Shown here: piece by piece, positions 7,016-14,350 of the stretch
Layout: each line of letters begins with the position of its first letter
How positions within the stretch are numbered: the stretch's first letter is position 1
DNA from: Bacteroidales bacterium
Lineage (GTDB): Bacteria > Bacteroidota > Bacteroidia > Bacteroidales > F082
Assembly (NCBI GenBank): GCA_017439405.1
Contig: JAFSJF010000151.1
Location: 1 to 41,334 of the forward strand
DNA length: 41,334 nucleotides
Direction: 5' to 3'
Notes under the pieces: generated by a model
Seen by the model: the letters and a program-made list of their open reading frames with translations, nothing else
Databases searched by the model: none
Told to the model about the DNA's origin: nothing
Program-made: the position numbers and the translations under genes

Positions 7016-7369
7016 TCATAAATGTAATGTTTCTATAAACTTACCTAACATGGCTTTGATTTCTTTTACTTCTTTTTCAAGTTGGGCAGTAACTGTTTCA
7101 TCCATAAATCCTAAATCACATGACAGGCGCAACTCTTCTTCTACTTCAGATGCTGAACCCGCTGCAACGTTGAGAAAGTAAGCAAATTCGGCATCACTTC
7201 TTCTGCCGCATCCTTCTGCAATGTTGATAGGAATCGATGTGCTTGCTCTGCGAAGTTGGGAAGTCATTCCAAACAACTCTTCCTTTGGAAAACACTTTGT
7301 TTGTTTGTAAACGTCAAGCGCGAATAGATGCCCTCTTTGCCATACTTGGTATTTATGGAAATCTCTCAT
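7016..7369 (-). CDS. Four-helix-bundle protein (23S rRNA intervening-sequence / S23 type)
   Basis: 117 residues. YQVWQRGHLFALDVYKQTK, SQLRRASTSIPINIAEGCG, FAYFLNVAAGSASEVEEEL and LEKEVKEIKAMLGKFIETL match the TIGR02436-like four-helix-bundle family. Members were first seen as proteins encoded by 23S rRNA intervening sequences; the Avd protein of diversity-generating retroelements is related. The protein is helical and basic-patched, so nucleic-acid binding is plausible; its function as a free-standing gene is unknown. It interrupts the usual permease-PG0541 pair and is bracketed by related AGCTTATRGCTTAT repeats, which suggests the gene arrived as a unit. No reverse transcriptase or rRNA is nearby. 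Confidence 0.85.
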   Translation of the reverse strand: MRDFHKYQVWQRGHLFALDVYKQTKCFPKEELFGMTSQLRRASTSIPINIAEGCGRRSDAEFAYFLNVAAGSASEVEEELRLSCDLGFMDETVTAQLEKEVKEIKAMLGKFIETLHL

Positions 7370-7401
7370 TTTGTGCTTTTTATTGTTTAACTTCTAAATA
7401 T

Positions 7402-7448
7402 GCTGTCAGCCAAGCTTATAGCTTATAGCTTACTGCTTATTGCTTATC
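7402..7448. repeat. Right flanking repeat of the four-helix-bundle gene
   Basis: GCTGTCAGC (7402-7410) is followed by AGCTTATAGCTTAT (7413-7426) and further degenerate GCTTAT units to 7448. It repeats the left-side GCTGTYAGC and AGCTTATRGCTTAT motifs in the same orientation. It runs over the stop codon of the RND permease (7444-7446). Confidence 0.65.
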
Positions 7449-10400
7449 GAATATTCTCAGTAGCAGTCAATGCTTTTTCAGCCTTACGTTTTTTACGACG
7501 GACAGCCCTTGTTTCAAGCGAGCAATACAGCGCAGGGATTAATAATAAGGTAATCAAGGTGGAAACGGTCAAACCCCAAGCGACAGTCACACCCAACGAG
7601 TTCCACATTTCGGCACCTTCGCCGCGACCGATGGCCAACGGAATCATACCCAAGACGGTCGTCAGCGTGGTCATCAAAATGGGACGCAGACGCGAGCGGG
7701 CGGCTTGCACGGTGGCTTCCCTGACCTCGACGCCACGTTCCTCCAACAAAGTGGTGTAGTCGATGAGCACGATGCCGTTCTTCACGACGATGCCCATCAA
7801 GATCAGGATGCCGACGAAGGCCATCGCGCCCAAGGCGGTGTTGGTGACCCAAAGGCCGAGCAACACGCCTGTGAAGGTGAACGGCACGGAGAACATGATG
7901 ACGAAAGGCTTCATCAGGTTCTCGAACTGCGAGGCCATCACGATGTAAACCAAGATGATGATGAGGATGAGCAGGGTGAGCAGGTCGCCGAACATCTCTT
8001 GCTGGGTTTCGTAATCGCCGGCGATTTTGGTCATAATTTCGGCTGGGATTTCTGTGTCGTCGATGACCTCCTCGCACATCTTCACCACGTCACTCAGCAC
8101 TTGTCCTTTGCCGACGACGGCGGTGACGCTGACCATACGCTCGCGGTCCTTGCGCTGGATCTGGGGCGGGGTCAGGGTTTCGACCACTTCGCCGAGGTCG
8201 CCAACGCGGACGGGCTGTCCGTAGGTATTGTAAATCTTGATGTCCTCGATGTCTTCGATGCTCTTGCGGAACTCTGGGGCGTAGCGCACACGGATGTCGT
8301 ATTCCTCGCCGTCCTCGCGGTAGTAGGACCCCACCGAGCCGTTGATGCGGTTTTTGACGTAGGTGGCCGCCGTGGTGCTGTTCAGGCCGTTCAAGGCCAA
8401 CTTTTCGCGGTCGAAATCAACTTGATACTCAGGCGTGTATTCGTCGCGGCCCACGATGACTTGCAGGATGCCACGGTCGCGGAGTTTCTGTGCGATGTCG
8501 TTGGCCACGCGGTCGGTGGTGCCGAAGTCGTAGCCATAGACCTCGACCTGCACCGTGCTCATGCCGCCCATGCCGCCACCGCCCTCGTTGACGTTGGCCT
8601 TCTTGATTTCGGGGATGGCGTTGAGCTTCATGCGGATTTCGTCGGCCACCTCGCTGGTCTTGCGCAGTCCAGCCTTGCGTCGCTCGGTCTTGGTGCCGAG
8701 GCGCAGGTTGAACGACATGATGTGTGTGCCGTTGCTTCGCATCGACGCAAAGGCGTTGTCGGAGTCGGCCTGACCGAAGCTGTAGTTACAGATTTTAACT
8801 TCCGGAATGGCCATGAAATCCTCGGCGAGGCTCTTGGCCAAGGCACCGGTCACGTCTTGTCCCGTGCCCGTCGGCAACTCGATGTTGATGCTCAAGCGGC
8901 CTTCGTCCATCTTGGGCATCATCTCGGTCTTCAAGGTCGGGGCGAGGAAGACGATAGACAGGACGAATAGTCCCAACATGCCGAAAATCACCACTTTGCG
9001 ATGGTTGACACTCCAGTTGATGAGGCGGGCATAACCGTTGCTGATGGCATCCAAACCCTTGTTGATGGGCCGGAAAATGGCCTTGTGGAACTTGCTTTCG
9101 TGCGGGTTCATCACGAGCATTCGGGAGCACATCATCGGCACCAAGGTCAAGGCACCGATGGTGGAAACGACCATGATGATGGAAACAATCCAACCTAACT
9201 GCTTGAACATCACGCCTGTGGTGCCTTTGATCATCGTTAGCGGAAGGAACACGGCCAGCATGGTCAAGGTGGAGGCGATAACCGAAAGTTGCACTTCTTG
9301 CGTGGCGTGGACGGCGGCTTCCTTGGGCTTCGAGCCGCGCTCGATGTGGGTTGTGATGTTCTCTAACACCACAATGGCATCGTCCACCACCATACCGATG
9401 GCGATGGAAAGTGCCGACATGGAGATGATGTTCAGTGTGTTGCCCGTGGCGAACAGGTAAATCAACGAGGCCAAGAGCGAAATCGGGATGGCGAGCACGA
9501 TGATGAAGGTGGCGCGCCAGCGACCGAGGAACACGAACACGACCAACATCACCAAAATGAAGGTGATTAGGATGGTGTCGCGCAGGTTGTTGATGGTGTT
9601 TTGGATGGAGGTGGAACCGTCCACGATGATGTTCAGCTTGACGTCGGAGGGCAGGGTAGGCTCGATGACTTTCAGCTGTTTCTTGATGCCCTTGATGACG
9701 TTGACGGCGTTGGCATCGGTCTGCTTTTGGATGACGATGGTGGCGCCTTGGCGACCGTTGCTGTACGACTCTTGGATGCGTTCCTCCGAGCCGTCGACGA
9801 CCGAGGCCACGTCGCGCAGATAGATGGGCGCGCCGTTGCGAGAGCCGACGATGACCTCTTCCATTTCTTTGGCGGAGGTGAACTCCTTCTGGATGCGCAG
9901 GCTGTAGCTGTTAGAGCCGATGTCGATGTAGCCCGCCGGCACGTTACGGTTTTCGGTGGCCAAGGTGTTGGAGATGCTTTCAAGGGTCAAGTTGTAGGCT
10001 TCCAGCTTGTTAGGATCAACATAGACTTGGATTTCGCGCTTCGGCGCACCGTTGGCCGACACCGTGCCCACGCCGCTCACACGCGCCAAAGGCGTGGTGA
10101 CGCGGTCCTCGATGATCTTGTCCAAGGCGGCAAGGCTCTCGTCCGCCGTCACGCTGAGGAGCATGATGGGCATGTCCTCGGCGTTGAACTTGAACAGGAC
10201 GGGGTTGGTTGCGCCGTCAGGAAGATAGTTGCGTACCACGTCAATCTTGTCGCGCACGTTGTTGGTGGCCGTCTCGATGTCGATGCCGCTCTCAAACTCA
10301 AGCGACAGCACCGAAGTGTTCTCACGCGAGGTGGAGGAAAGGTGCTTCAGGTCGGGGACGGCGTTCAGCGTGTTCTCCAAGGTCTTGGAGATGTTGGTTT

Positions 10401-10578
10401 CGATATCGGCGGCACTGGCTCCCGGATAGGAGGTCATCACCATGATGAAGTTGGTCTCCATATTGGGCAATTGGTTGATGGAGAGGTTCATCAGGGAGAA
10501 GATGCCGAAAATGGCGATGGCGACGAAAATCAGGGCCGTCGTCACCGGATTATTGACTGCTGTTCGTTGTAAACTCAT
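7444..10578 (-). CDS. RND efflux permease (AcrB / HAE1 family)
   Basis: 1044 residues, full length for this family of inner-membrane proton-driven drug exporters. It starts MSLQRTAVNNPVTTALIFVA (first membrane helix). The usual periplasmic porter segment follows, then helices from about 335 on with the proton-relay aspartates in GMVVDDAIVVLENI (residues 399-400). The second half repeats the pattern, with ASQFENLMKPFVIMFSVPFT, MGIVVKNGIVLIDYT and a last helix. The soluble loop contains the glycine stretch NEGGGGMGGMS. It works with the membrane-fusion and outer-membrane genes upstream. The spectrum cannot be read from sequence, but HAE1-type proteins generally export hydrophobic drugs. Confidence 0.95.
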   Translation of the reverse strand: MSLQRTAVNNPVTTALIFVAIAIFGIFSLMNLSINQLPNMETNFIMVMTSYPGASAADIETNISKTLENTLNAVPDLKHLSSTSRENTSVLSLEFESGIDIETATNNVRDKIDVVRNYLPDGATNPVLFKFNAEDMPIMLLSVTADESLAALDKIIEDRVTTPLARVSGVGTVSANGAPKREIQVYVDPNKLEAYNLTLESISNTLATENRNVPAGYIDIGSNSYSLRIQKEFTSAKEMEEVIVGSRNGAPIYLRDVASVVDGSEERIQESYSNGRQGATIVIQKQTDANAVNVIKGIKKQLKVIEPTLPSDVKLNIIVDGSTSIQNTINNLRDTILITFILVMLVVFVFLGRWRATFIIVLAIPISLLASLIYLFATGNTLNIISMSALSIAIGMVVDDAIVVLENITTHIERGSKPKEAAVHATQEVQLSVIASTLTMLAVFLPLTMIKGTTGVMFKQLGWIVSIIMVVSTIGALTLVPMMCSRMLVMNPHESKFHKAIFRPINKGLDAISNGYARLINWSVNHRKVVIFGMLGLFVLSIVFLAPTLKTEMMPKMDEGRLSINIELPTGTGQDVTGALAKSLAEDFMAIPEVKICNYSFGQADSDNAFASMRSNGTHIMSFNLRLGTKTERRKAGLRKTSEVADEIRMKLNAIPEIKKANVNEGGGGMGGMSTVQVEVYGYDFGTTDRVANDIAQKLRDRGILQVIVGRDEYTPEYQVDFDREKLALNGLNSTTAATYVKNRINGSVGSYYREDGEEYDIRVRYAPEFRKSIEDIEDIKIYNTYGQPVRVGDLGEVVETLTPPQIQRKDRERMVSVTAVVGKGQVLSDVVKMCEEVIDDTEIPAEIMTKIAGDYETQQEMFGDLLTLLILIIILVYIVMASQFENLMKPFVIMFSVPFTFTGVLLGLWVTNTALGAMAFVGILILMGIVVKNGIVLIDYTTLLEERGVEVREATVQAARSRLRPILMTTLTTVLGMIPLAIGRGEGAEMWNSLGVTVAWGLTVSTLITLLLIPALYCSLETRAVRRKKRKAEKALTATENIR

Positions 10579-10608
10579 CTTTCTTCTAATTATGAATGTT
10601 GAATGTTG

Positions 10609-10671
10609 AATGCAGAATTTCGCGATGCGTCGCTGGGCTTTGCCCTTATTCCGTATTCTTAATTCTGCATT
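10609..10671. repeat. Inverted repeat between the permease and fusion-protein genes
   Basis: AATGCAGAATT (10609-10619) and AATTCTGCATT (10661-10671) form perfect 11-bp arms with a GC-rich centre. The outer flank holds short GAATGTT repeats. The right arm reaches the first base of the fusion protein's stop codon. Confidence 0.65.
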
Positions 10672-11702
10672 TATTTCACGGTTACACTCACTCCATTCTT
10701 CAATCTCACCTGTCCTTCGGTCACGATACGGTCGCCTTCGTTGATACCGGAAACGATTTCGTAGCGGTTGCCGAGGCGACGACCGAGTTCCACCTTCGTG
10801 TAGGTCACGGTGTTGTCGGCATTGAGTACATAGATGAAATGCTCGCCCGAACCTTGCTGCTTGACGACGGCAACGTCGGGCACCACGACGCGGTGGTTGG
10901 TGCCGAAGGTGGCGGTCACGCGGGCGAACATGCCAGGACGCAAACGTTGGTCTTTGTTCTCACAAATGACCTCAACGGGGAAGGTGTGCGTGGCCGAATT
11001 GACAGTGGGGTAGAGCAGGTTCACCGTGCCTTTGAAAGCCTCGTTGGGATAGGCATCGACAGTAATGTCGAACTCCATGCCCTTGTGGACTTGGGTGAAC
11101 AGGCTCTCCGACACGTTGATGAGCATCTTGACGGGCTGGATCTGCTCGACGACGAAGATGGGCTGGGCCATGCTGTACATGTCGCCCTTGTCGTAGTTGC
11201 GCGCCGTCACCACGCCGTTGATGGGGCTGCGGAGATAGGTGTTCTCGGCCAAGTTCTCGTAGGTCTTTTTCGTCACGTTCAAGGCAAGTTTGGCCATGTC
11301 GTAGTCGGCTTGCGAGAGGGCACCTATTTTGTAAAGTTCCGTCAGTCGGGCTAATTCGGTCGAGTCGTTGACGTACTGCATACGGGTCTTGGCCAGGTTC
11401 ACGTCGTCCATCGTGGCCAAGACCTGTCCTTTGCGCACTTTGTCGCCCACCTCGGCACGGATGCTGACGATACGGCCTGCCGTTTGCGAGACGATGTTGT
11501 TCGTGGCGAAAGGCTCGATGTTGGAGGTGAAGGTGTTGGTGATGTCCACGTCTTCGGCTTGTGCCGTGATGACGTTGACCACAGGCGCGGCTTTTTGCGC
11601 TTCTTGTCCAGTCTGCGCCGTGGTGTTGGCTTGGTCTTTTTGTCCGCAAGCCGTCATCAGCGCGGCAGCGGCGATAATAAGTGATAGTTTGAGGTATTTC
11701 AT
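10671..11702 (-). CDS. Periplasmic membrane-fusion lipoprotein of an RND efflux pump (HlyD/AcrA family)
   Basis: 343 residues. The signal segment ends in lipobox LMTAC with cysteine at about residue 19, so it is anchored in a membrane by lipid. The lipoyl-like half-motifs (AGRIVSIRAEVGDKVRKGQVLAT and LRSPINGVVTARNYDKGDMY), a short helical hairpin with LYKIGALSQADYDMA, a beta-barrel block and the C-terminal VTEGQVRLKNGVSVTVK are in the usual order. It joins the permease to the outer-membrane factor. The adjacent gaps hold inverted repeats rather than genes. Confidence 0.93.
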   Translation of the reverse strand: MKYLKLSLIIAAAALMTACGQKDQANTTAQTGQEAQKAAPVVNVITAQAEDVDITNTFTSNIEPFATNNIVSQTAGRIVSIRAEVGDKVRKGQVLATMDDVNLAKTRMQYVNDSTELARLTELYKIGALSQADYDMAKLALNVTKKTYENLAENTYLRSPINGVVTARNYDKGDMYSMAQPIFVVEQIQPVKMLINVSESLFTQVHKGMEFDITVDAYPNEAFKGTVNLLYPTVNSATHTFPVEVICENKDQRLRPGMFARVTATFGTNHRVVVPDVAVVKQQGSGEHFIYVLNADNTVTYTKVELGRRLGNRYEIVSGINEGDRIVTEGQVRLKNGVSVTVK

Positions 11703-11733
11703 TGATGTTGATTTGTTATTTCTTTTATCATTT

Positions 11734-11891
11734 AACTACGAATTACACAAATTTAGCGGATTTTGGGTCTTGAATTATGCAACTTTGTTGCGAATGATTA
11801 CGAATAAAGACTATCAGAAATTCGTGTCATTCGCAGCCTTGGCTGCATAATTCTTATTGAAGGATTCGTTTAATTCGTCCAATTCGTAGTT
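11734..11891. repeat. 158-base nested palindromic element between the TolC-type and fusion-protein genes
   Basis: Outer arms AACTACGAATT (11734-11744) and AATTCGTAGTT (11881-11891) are perfect. Inside, GAATTATGCA (11772-11781) pairs with TGCATAATTC (11844-11853), and GCGAATGA (11790-11797) with TCATTCGC (11827-11834). Side hairpins GCAAC/GTTGC and GCAGCC/GGCTGC are also visible. The element fills most of the 199-base gap. Confidence 0.75.
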
Positions 11892-11901
11892 TTTTCATTG
11901 T

Positions 11902-13230
11902 CTATTCTTCCTTTCCGATTAATTCATCCAACGAGGCCTTGGCGACCATGAAGTTGTAAACCGCCTGGGCTTGAGTGAGTTGTGCCTGTTGCAAAGCCAA
12001 TTGTGCATCGTTCAGTTCCACCAAGGTAGCCTTACCCACTTCGTACATCTTCTCCGAAATGTCGTAGCTCTTTTGGGCTATTTCCACTGTGGCGTTGGCG
12101 GCCTGGTAGTTCTTGATGCAGAGCGCCATCTGGTCGTTGTAGTTGCGGATGCCGATGCGCAGGTTGCGTTCGGCATCTTCGCGTTGCAGGGCGAGCATGT
12201 TGCGGTTCACCTTGCTCTGCTTGATGGCGTTATGTTTTTGGAATCCGTCGAAGACGGGGATGGTGAGGCTGAGAGCAGCAGTGGATGAGGGGAACCAACG
12301 AAGTTCGTCGTCGCCCATGGCGCTGTAGTTGTAGTTGATGCTCGCGGCCAACGTGGGCAAATATTGATTCTTCTGCATCTTGATGGTGGATTCGAGCATG
12401 CGGTCTTGGATGTCAAGTTGCAGCAGCGAGCTGTTGTTGCTGATGTCGTCTTCCGAGACGTAGGGCGTGAGCATTGTCTCGGTGTAGTCGTTCAGGTCGC
12501 CGACCACCTGCACTTCGGTGTCCAAGTTGATGCCCATCACGGCCTTCAGCTGCCAGGTGGCAAGCAGCACTGAGTTTTCCGCGCTCGATACGTTGGGTTC
12601 GGCGTTCATCATCGTCACTTGGGCACGCAGGCGTTCCACTTCGGAGGCCTTGCCCACGTTGAAGCGTTGCTCGGTCTTCTCGTAGTTTTTTTGCGCGTTC
12701 TCATAGACCGAGGTGACCACGTCGAGCGACTTCTGTGCCAACAGAACAGCATAGAAGGCTTGCTTCACCTGCTTCACCATGGCGATTTTCGACGAGCGAG
12801 CTTGCTCGACAGCCAATTCCACGTCCATGCCGCTGAGTTTCAGGCTCTCCCAAAGTTGGGCGTTCACTAAGGGCATGCTGGCTGTGGCCGAGGTGCTGAT
12901 GTTGTTGTCGCGCCCCACCTTGATTTCCATCGCCTGGCCGCCCATGTCCATCACCATCACCTGTTTCTGCAAGGTGCGCTGGTACGACCCGTTGATGCTG
13001 ACGTTGGGATAGAGCGCTGCGTAGCTGCCTTTCCTTGCGTAGCCCGTCTTCTCAACCGTCATGTCGGCAATCTTTATCGTGTTGCTTTCCGAGAGGGCGA
13101 TTTCCAAGGCTTGATCAAGGGTGAGCGATATGGCAACTGGTTCTGTCGGAGGGATGACTTGTGCAAGTGAAAACAACGGTGTGATAGCAAAAGTAGTTAT
13201 TGATAAAATGTTGAAAATCAATTTTTTCAT
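11902..13230 (-). CDS. Outer-membrane factor of an efflux pump (TolC family)
   Basis: 442 residues from the ATG at 13230 (MKKLIFNILSITTFAITPLF, a signal peptide ending near SLAQ). The TTG five codons upstream is a weaker start. Two OEP repeats are present: the first with LDQALEIALSESNTIKIAD and QVKQAFYAVLLAQKSLDVV, the second with LRIGIRNYNDQMALCIKNY, YEVGKATLVELNDAQLALQQ and VYNFMVAKASLDELIGKEE. The alpha-helical barrel forms the exit duct. It is the first gene of the operon in transcription order and lies behind a promoter with a palindrome. Confidence 0.93.
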   Translation of the reverse strand: MKKLIFNILSITTFAITPLFSLAQVIPPTEPVAISLTLDQALEIALSESNTIKIADMTVEKTGYARKGSYAALYPNVSINGSYQRTLQKQVMVMDMGGQAMEIKVGRDNNISTSATASMPLVNAQLWESLKLSGMDVELAVEQARSSKIAMVKQVKQAFYAVLLAQKSLDVVTSVYENAQKNYEKTEQRFNVGKASEVERLRAQVTMMNAEPNVSSAENSVLLATWQLKAVMGINLDTEVQVVGDLNDYTETMLTPYVSEDDISNNSSLLQLDIQDRMLESTIKMQKNQYLPTLAASINYNYSAMGDDELRWFPSSTAALSLTIPVFDGFQKHNAIKQSKVNRNMLALQREDAERNLRIGIRNYNDQMALCIKNYQAANATVEIAQKSYDISEKMYEVGKATLVELNDAQLALQQAQLTQAQAVYNFMVAKASLDELIGKEE

Positions 13231-13270
13231 GTAATCTGTATTCAAAAATGTGATGCCTAAACCAAAAGAG

Positions 13271-13294
13271 GTGCAAAAGTAGGGAGTTTTGCAC
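13271..13294 (-). promoter_or_regulatory. Efflux operon promoter overlapped by a palindrome (candidate operator)
   Basis: GTGCAAAA (13271-13278), an 8-base spacer and TTTTGCAC (13287-13294) form perfect inverted arms. On the minus strand the -7 element TACTTTTG covers 13281-13274, inside one arm. A protein bound here would block RNA polymerase. No obvious regulator gene is next to the operon. Confidence 0.5.
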
Positions 13295-13409
13295 TAAAAC
13301 AGACGCTTTTTTTGATGAATTATTTTGTCTGTTCTAAAAATATAGTCCAACGCCGCAATCACATCACCAAAACTGCCGATTTTGTCGATAAAACGAAATA
13401 GGGCATGGT

Positions 13410-14225
13410 TTACTTCAAATCAATGAAAGGAACTGTGTTGCCGAGCATGTACTGTGGCAGCTTGCCGTCCCATTTCTGCACGGCCTCGTAGTTCACCAGT
13501 TTTGGGTTGCTTTCCAATGCCGCCGCCTTGATGCTCATGGCTTCGGCTTCGGCTTGGGCCTTGATTTTGGTCTGTTTGGCCTGTTCCTCCACTTGGATGG
13601 TGACATTCTTGGCCTTCAAGGCGTTTTGTTCGGCCACCTGCTTCTCCTTGATGGCGGTCTCAAAGTCGTCATCGAAGTCGATGTTGACGAGCTGGAACTG
13701 GACGTTCATGAAATAGGTTGCATCCAACGTCTCACGCAGTTGCTGCTCGATTTGACGGCGCACGGCATCGCGGTTCTCGACGATTTCGGTGGCGGCGAAG
13801 TTGCCGAATGACTCTTTCATTGCCGAGCGGATGAAGGGCACCACGATACGGTTGTGGTAGTCGTCGCCGACGTTCTTCATCAGTTTGCTCACGTTCTCGC
13901 GCACGAGGTCATAATTGATGGTGTATTCCACCTCTGAGGTCTGCACGTCGCGCGTGTAGCTGTCCTCCTTGCCGTCGTGCTTCTTCTGTTGCACGTTGAC
14001 GCGCTTGATGGTTTGAATGAAAGGAATCTTCATGTGGAGGCCGTCCTCAATCACGTCGTCGCTCATCTTGCCGAAGGTGGAGAGCACGCCGCGTTCCGTC
14101 GAGCGGATGGTGTAGAACGAGGAAAAGAATACCAAGATGGCCAAAAATGCCAAAACGCCCCAAAGGATATAGCGTCCGATTTTCTTGTTGTTGGGGTTGA
14201 TGTTGATGTTGTAAGGCTGGTTCAT
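13410..14225 (-). CDS. Prohibitin / SPFH-domain membrane protein
   Basis: 271 residues from the ATG at 14225 (MNQPYNININPNNKKIGRY); 12 more in-frame codons upstream look like leader. One membrane helix spans about residues 20-40 (ILWGVLAFLAILVFFSSFY). The SPFH/band-7 core follows (RSTERGVLSTFGKMSDDVIE, DGLHMKIPFIQTIKRVNVQQ), then a charged helical region (EKQVAEQNALKAKNVTIQVE, EAEAMSIKAAALESNPKLVN) and VPFIDLK at the C-terminus. Prohibitin-like SPFH proteins form large ring assemblies in the membrane and are linked to protease control or lipid domains. No partner protease gene is adjacent. A -7 element (TATCTTTG, minus strand, 14258-14251) lies about 25 bases before the start. Confidence 0.9.
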   Translation of the reverse strand: MNQPYNININPNNKKIGRYILWGVLAFLAILVFFSSFYTIRSTERGVLSTFGKMSDDVIEDGLHMKIPFIQTIKRVNVQQKKHDGKEDSYTRDVQTSEVEYTINYDLVRENVSKLMKNVGDDYHNRIVVPFIRSAMKESFGNFAATEIVENRDAVRRQIEQQLRETLDATYFMNVQFQLVNIDFDDDFETAIKEKQVAEQNALKAKNVTIQVEEQAKQTKIKAQAEAEAMSIKAAALESNPKLVNYEAVQKWDGKLPQYMLGNTVPFIDLK

Positions 14226-14350
14226 TTTGCTGATGTATTTAATGTTTGCGCAAAGATACATACTTTTTTTTTTCAGATGCTTTTTTTCGGATGAAATCTC
14301 AAATTATTTCCAAAAAATCACTAATATTGCAAATTTAAACTGCGAAAAAT

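Noticed and set aside
6961-7448. Diversity-generating retroelement around the Avd-related four-helix-bundle gene
   Set aside because: No reverse transcriptase, template repeat or variable repeat was seen within the window.
7705-8970. 421-codon open frame on the plus strand inside the RND permease
   Set aside because: It is the antisense image of a full-length, motif-complete permease; its His/Asp-rich composition is typical of a shadow frame.
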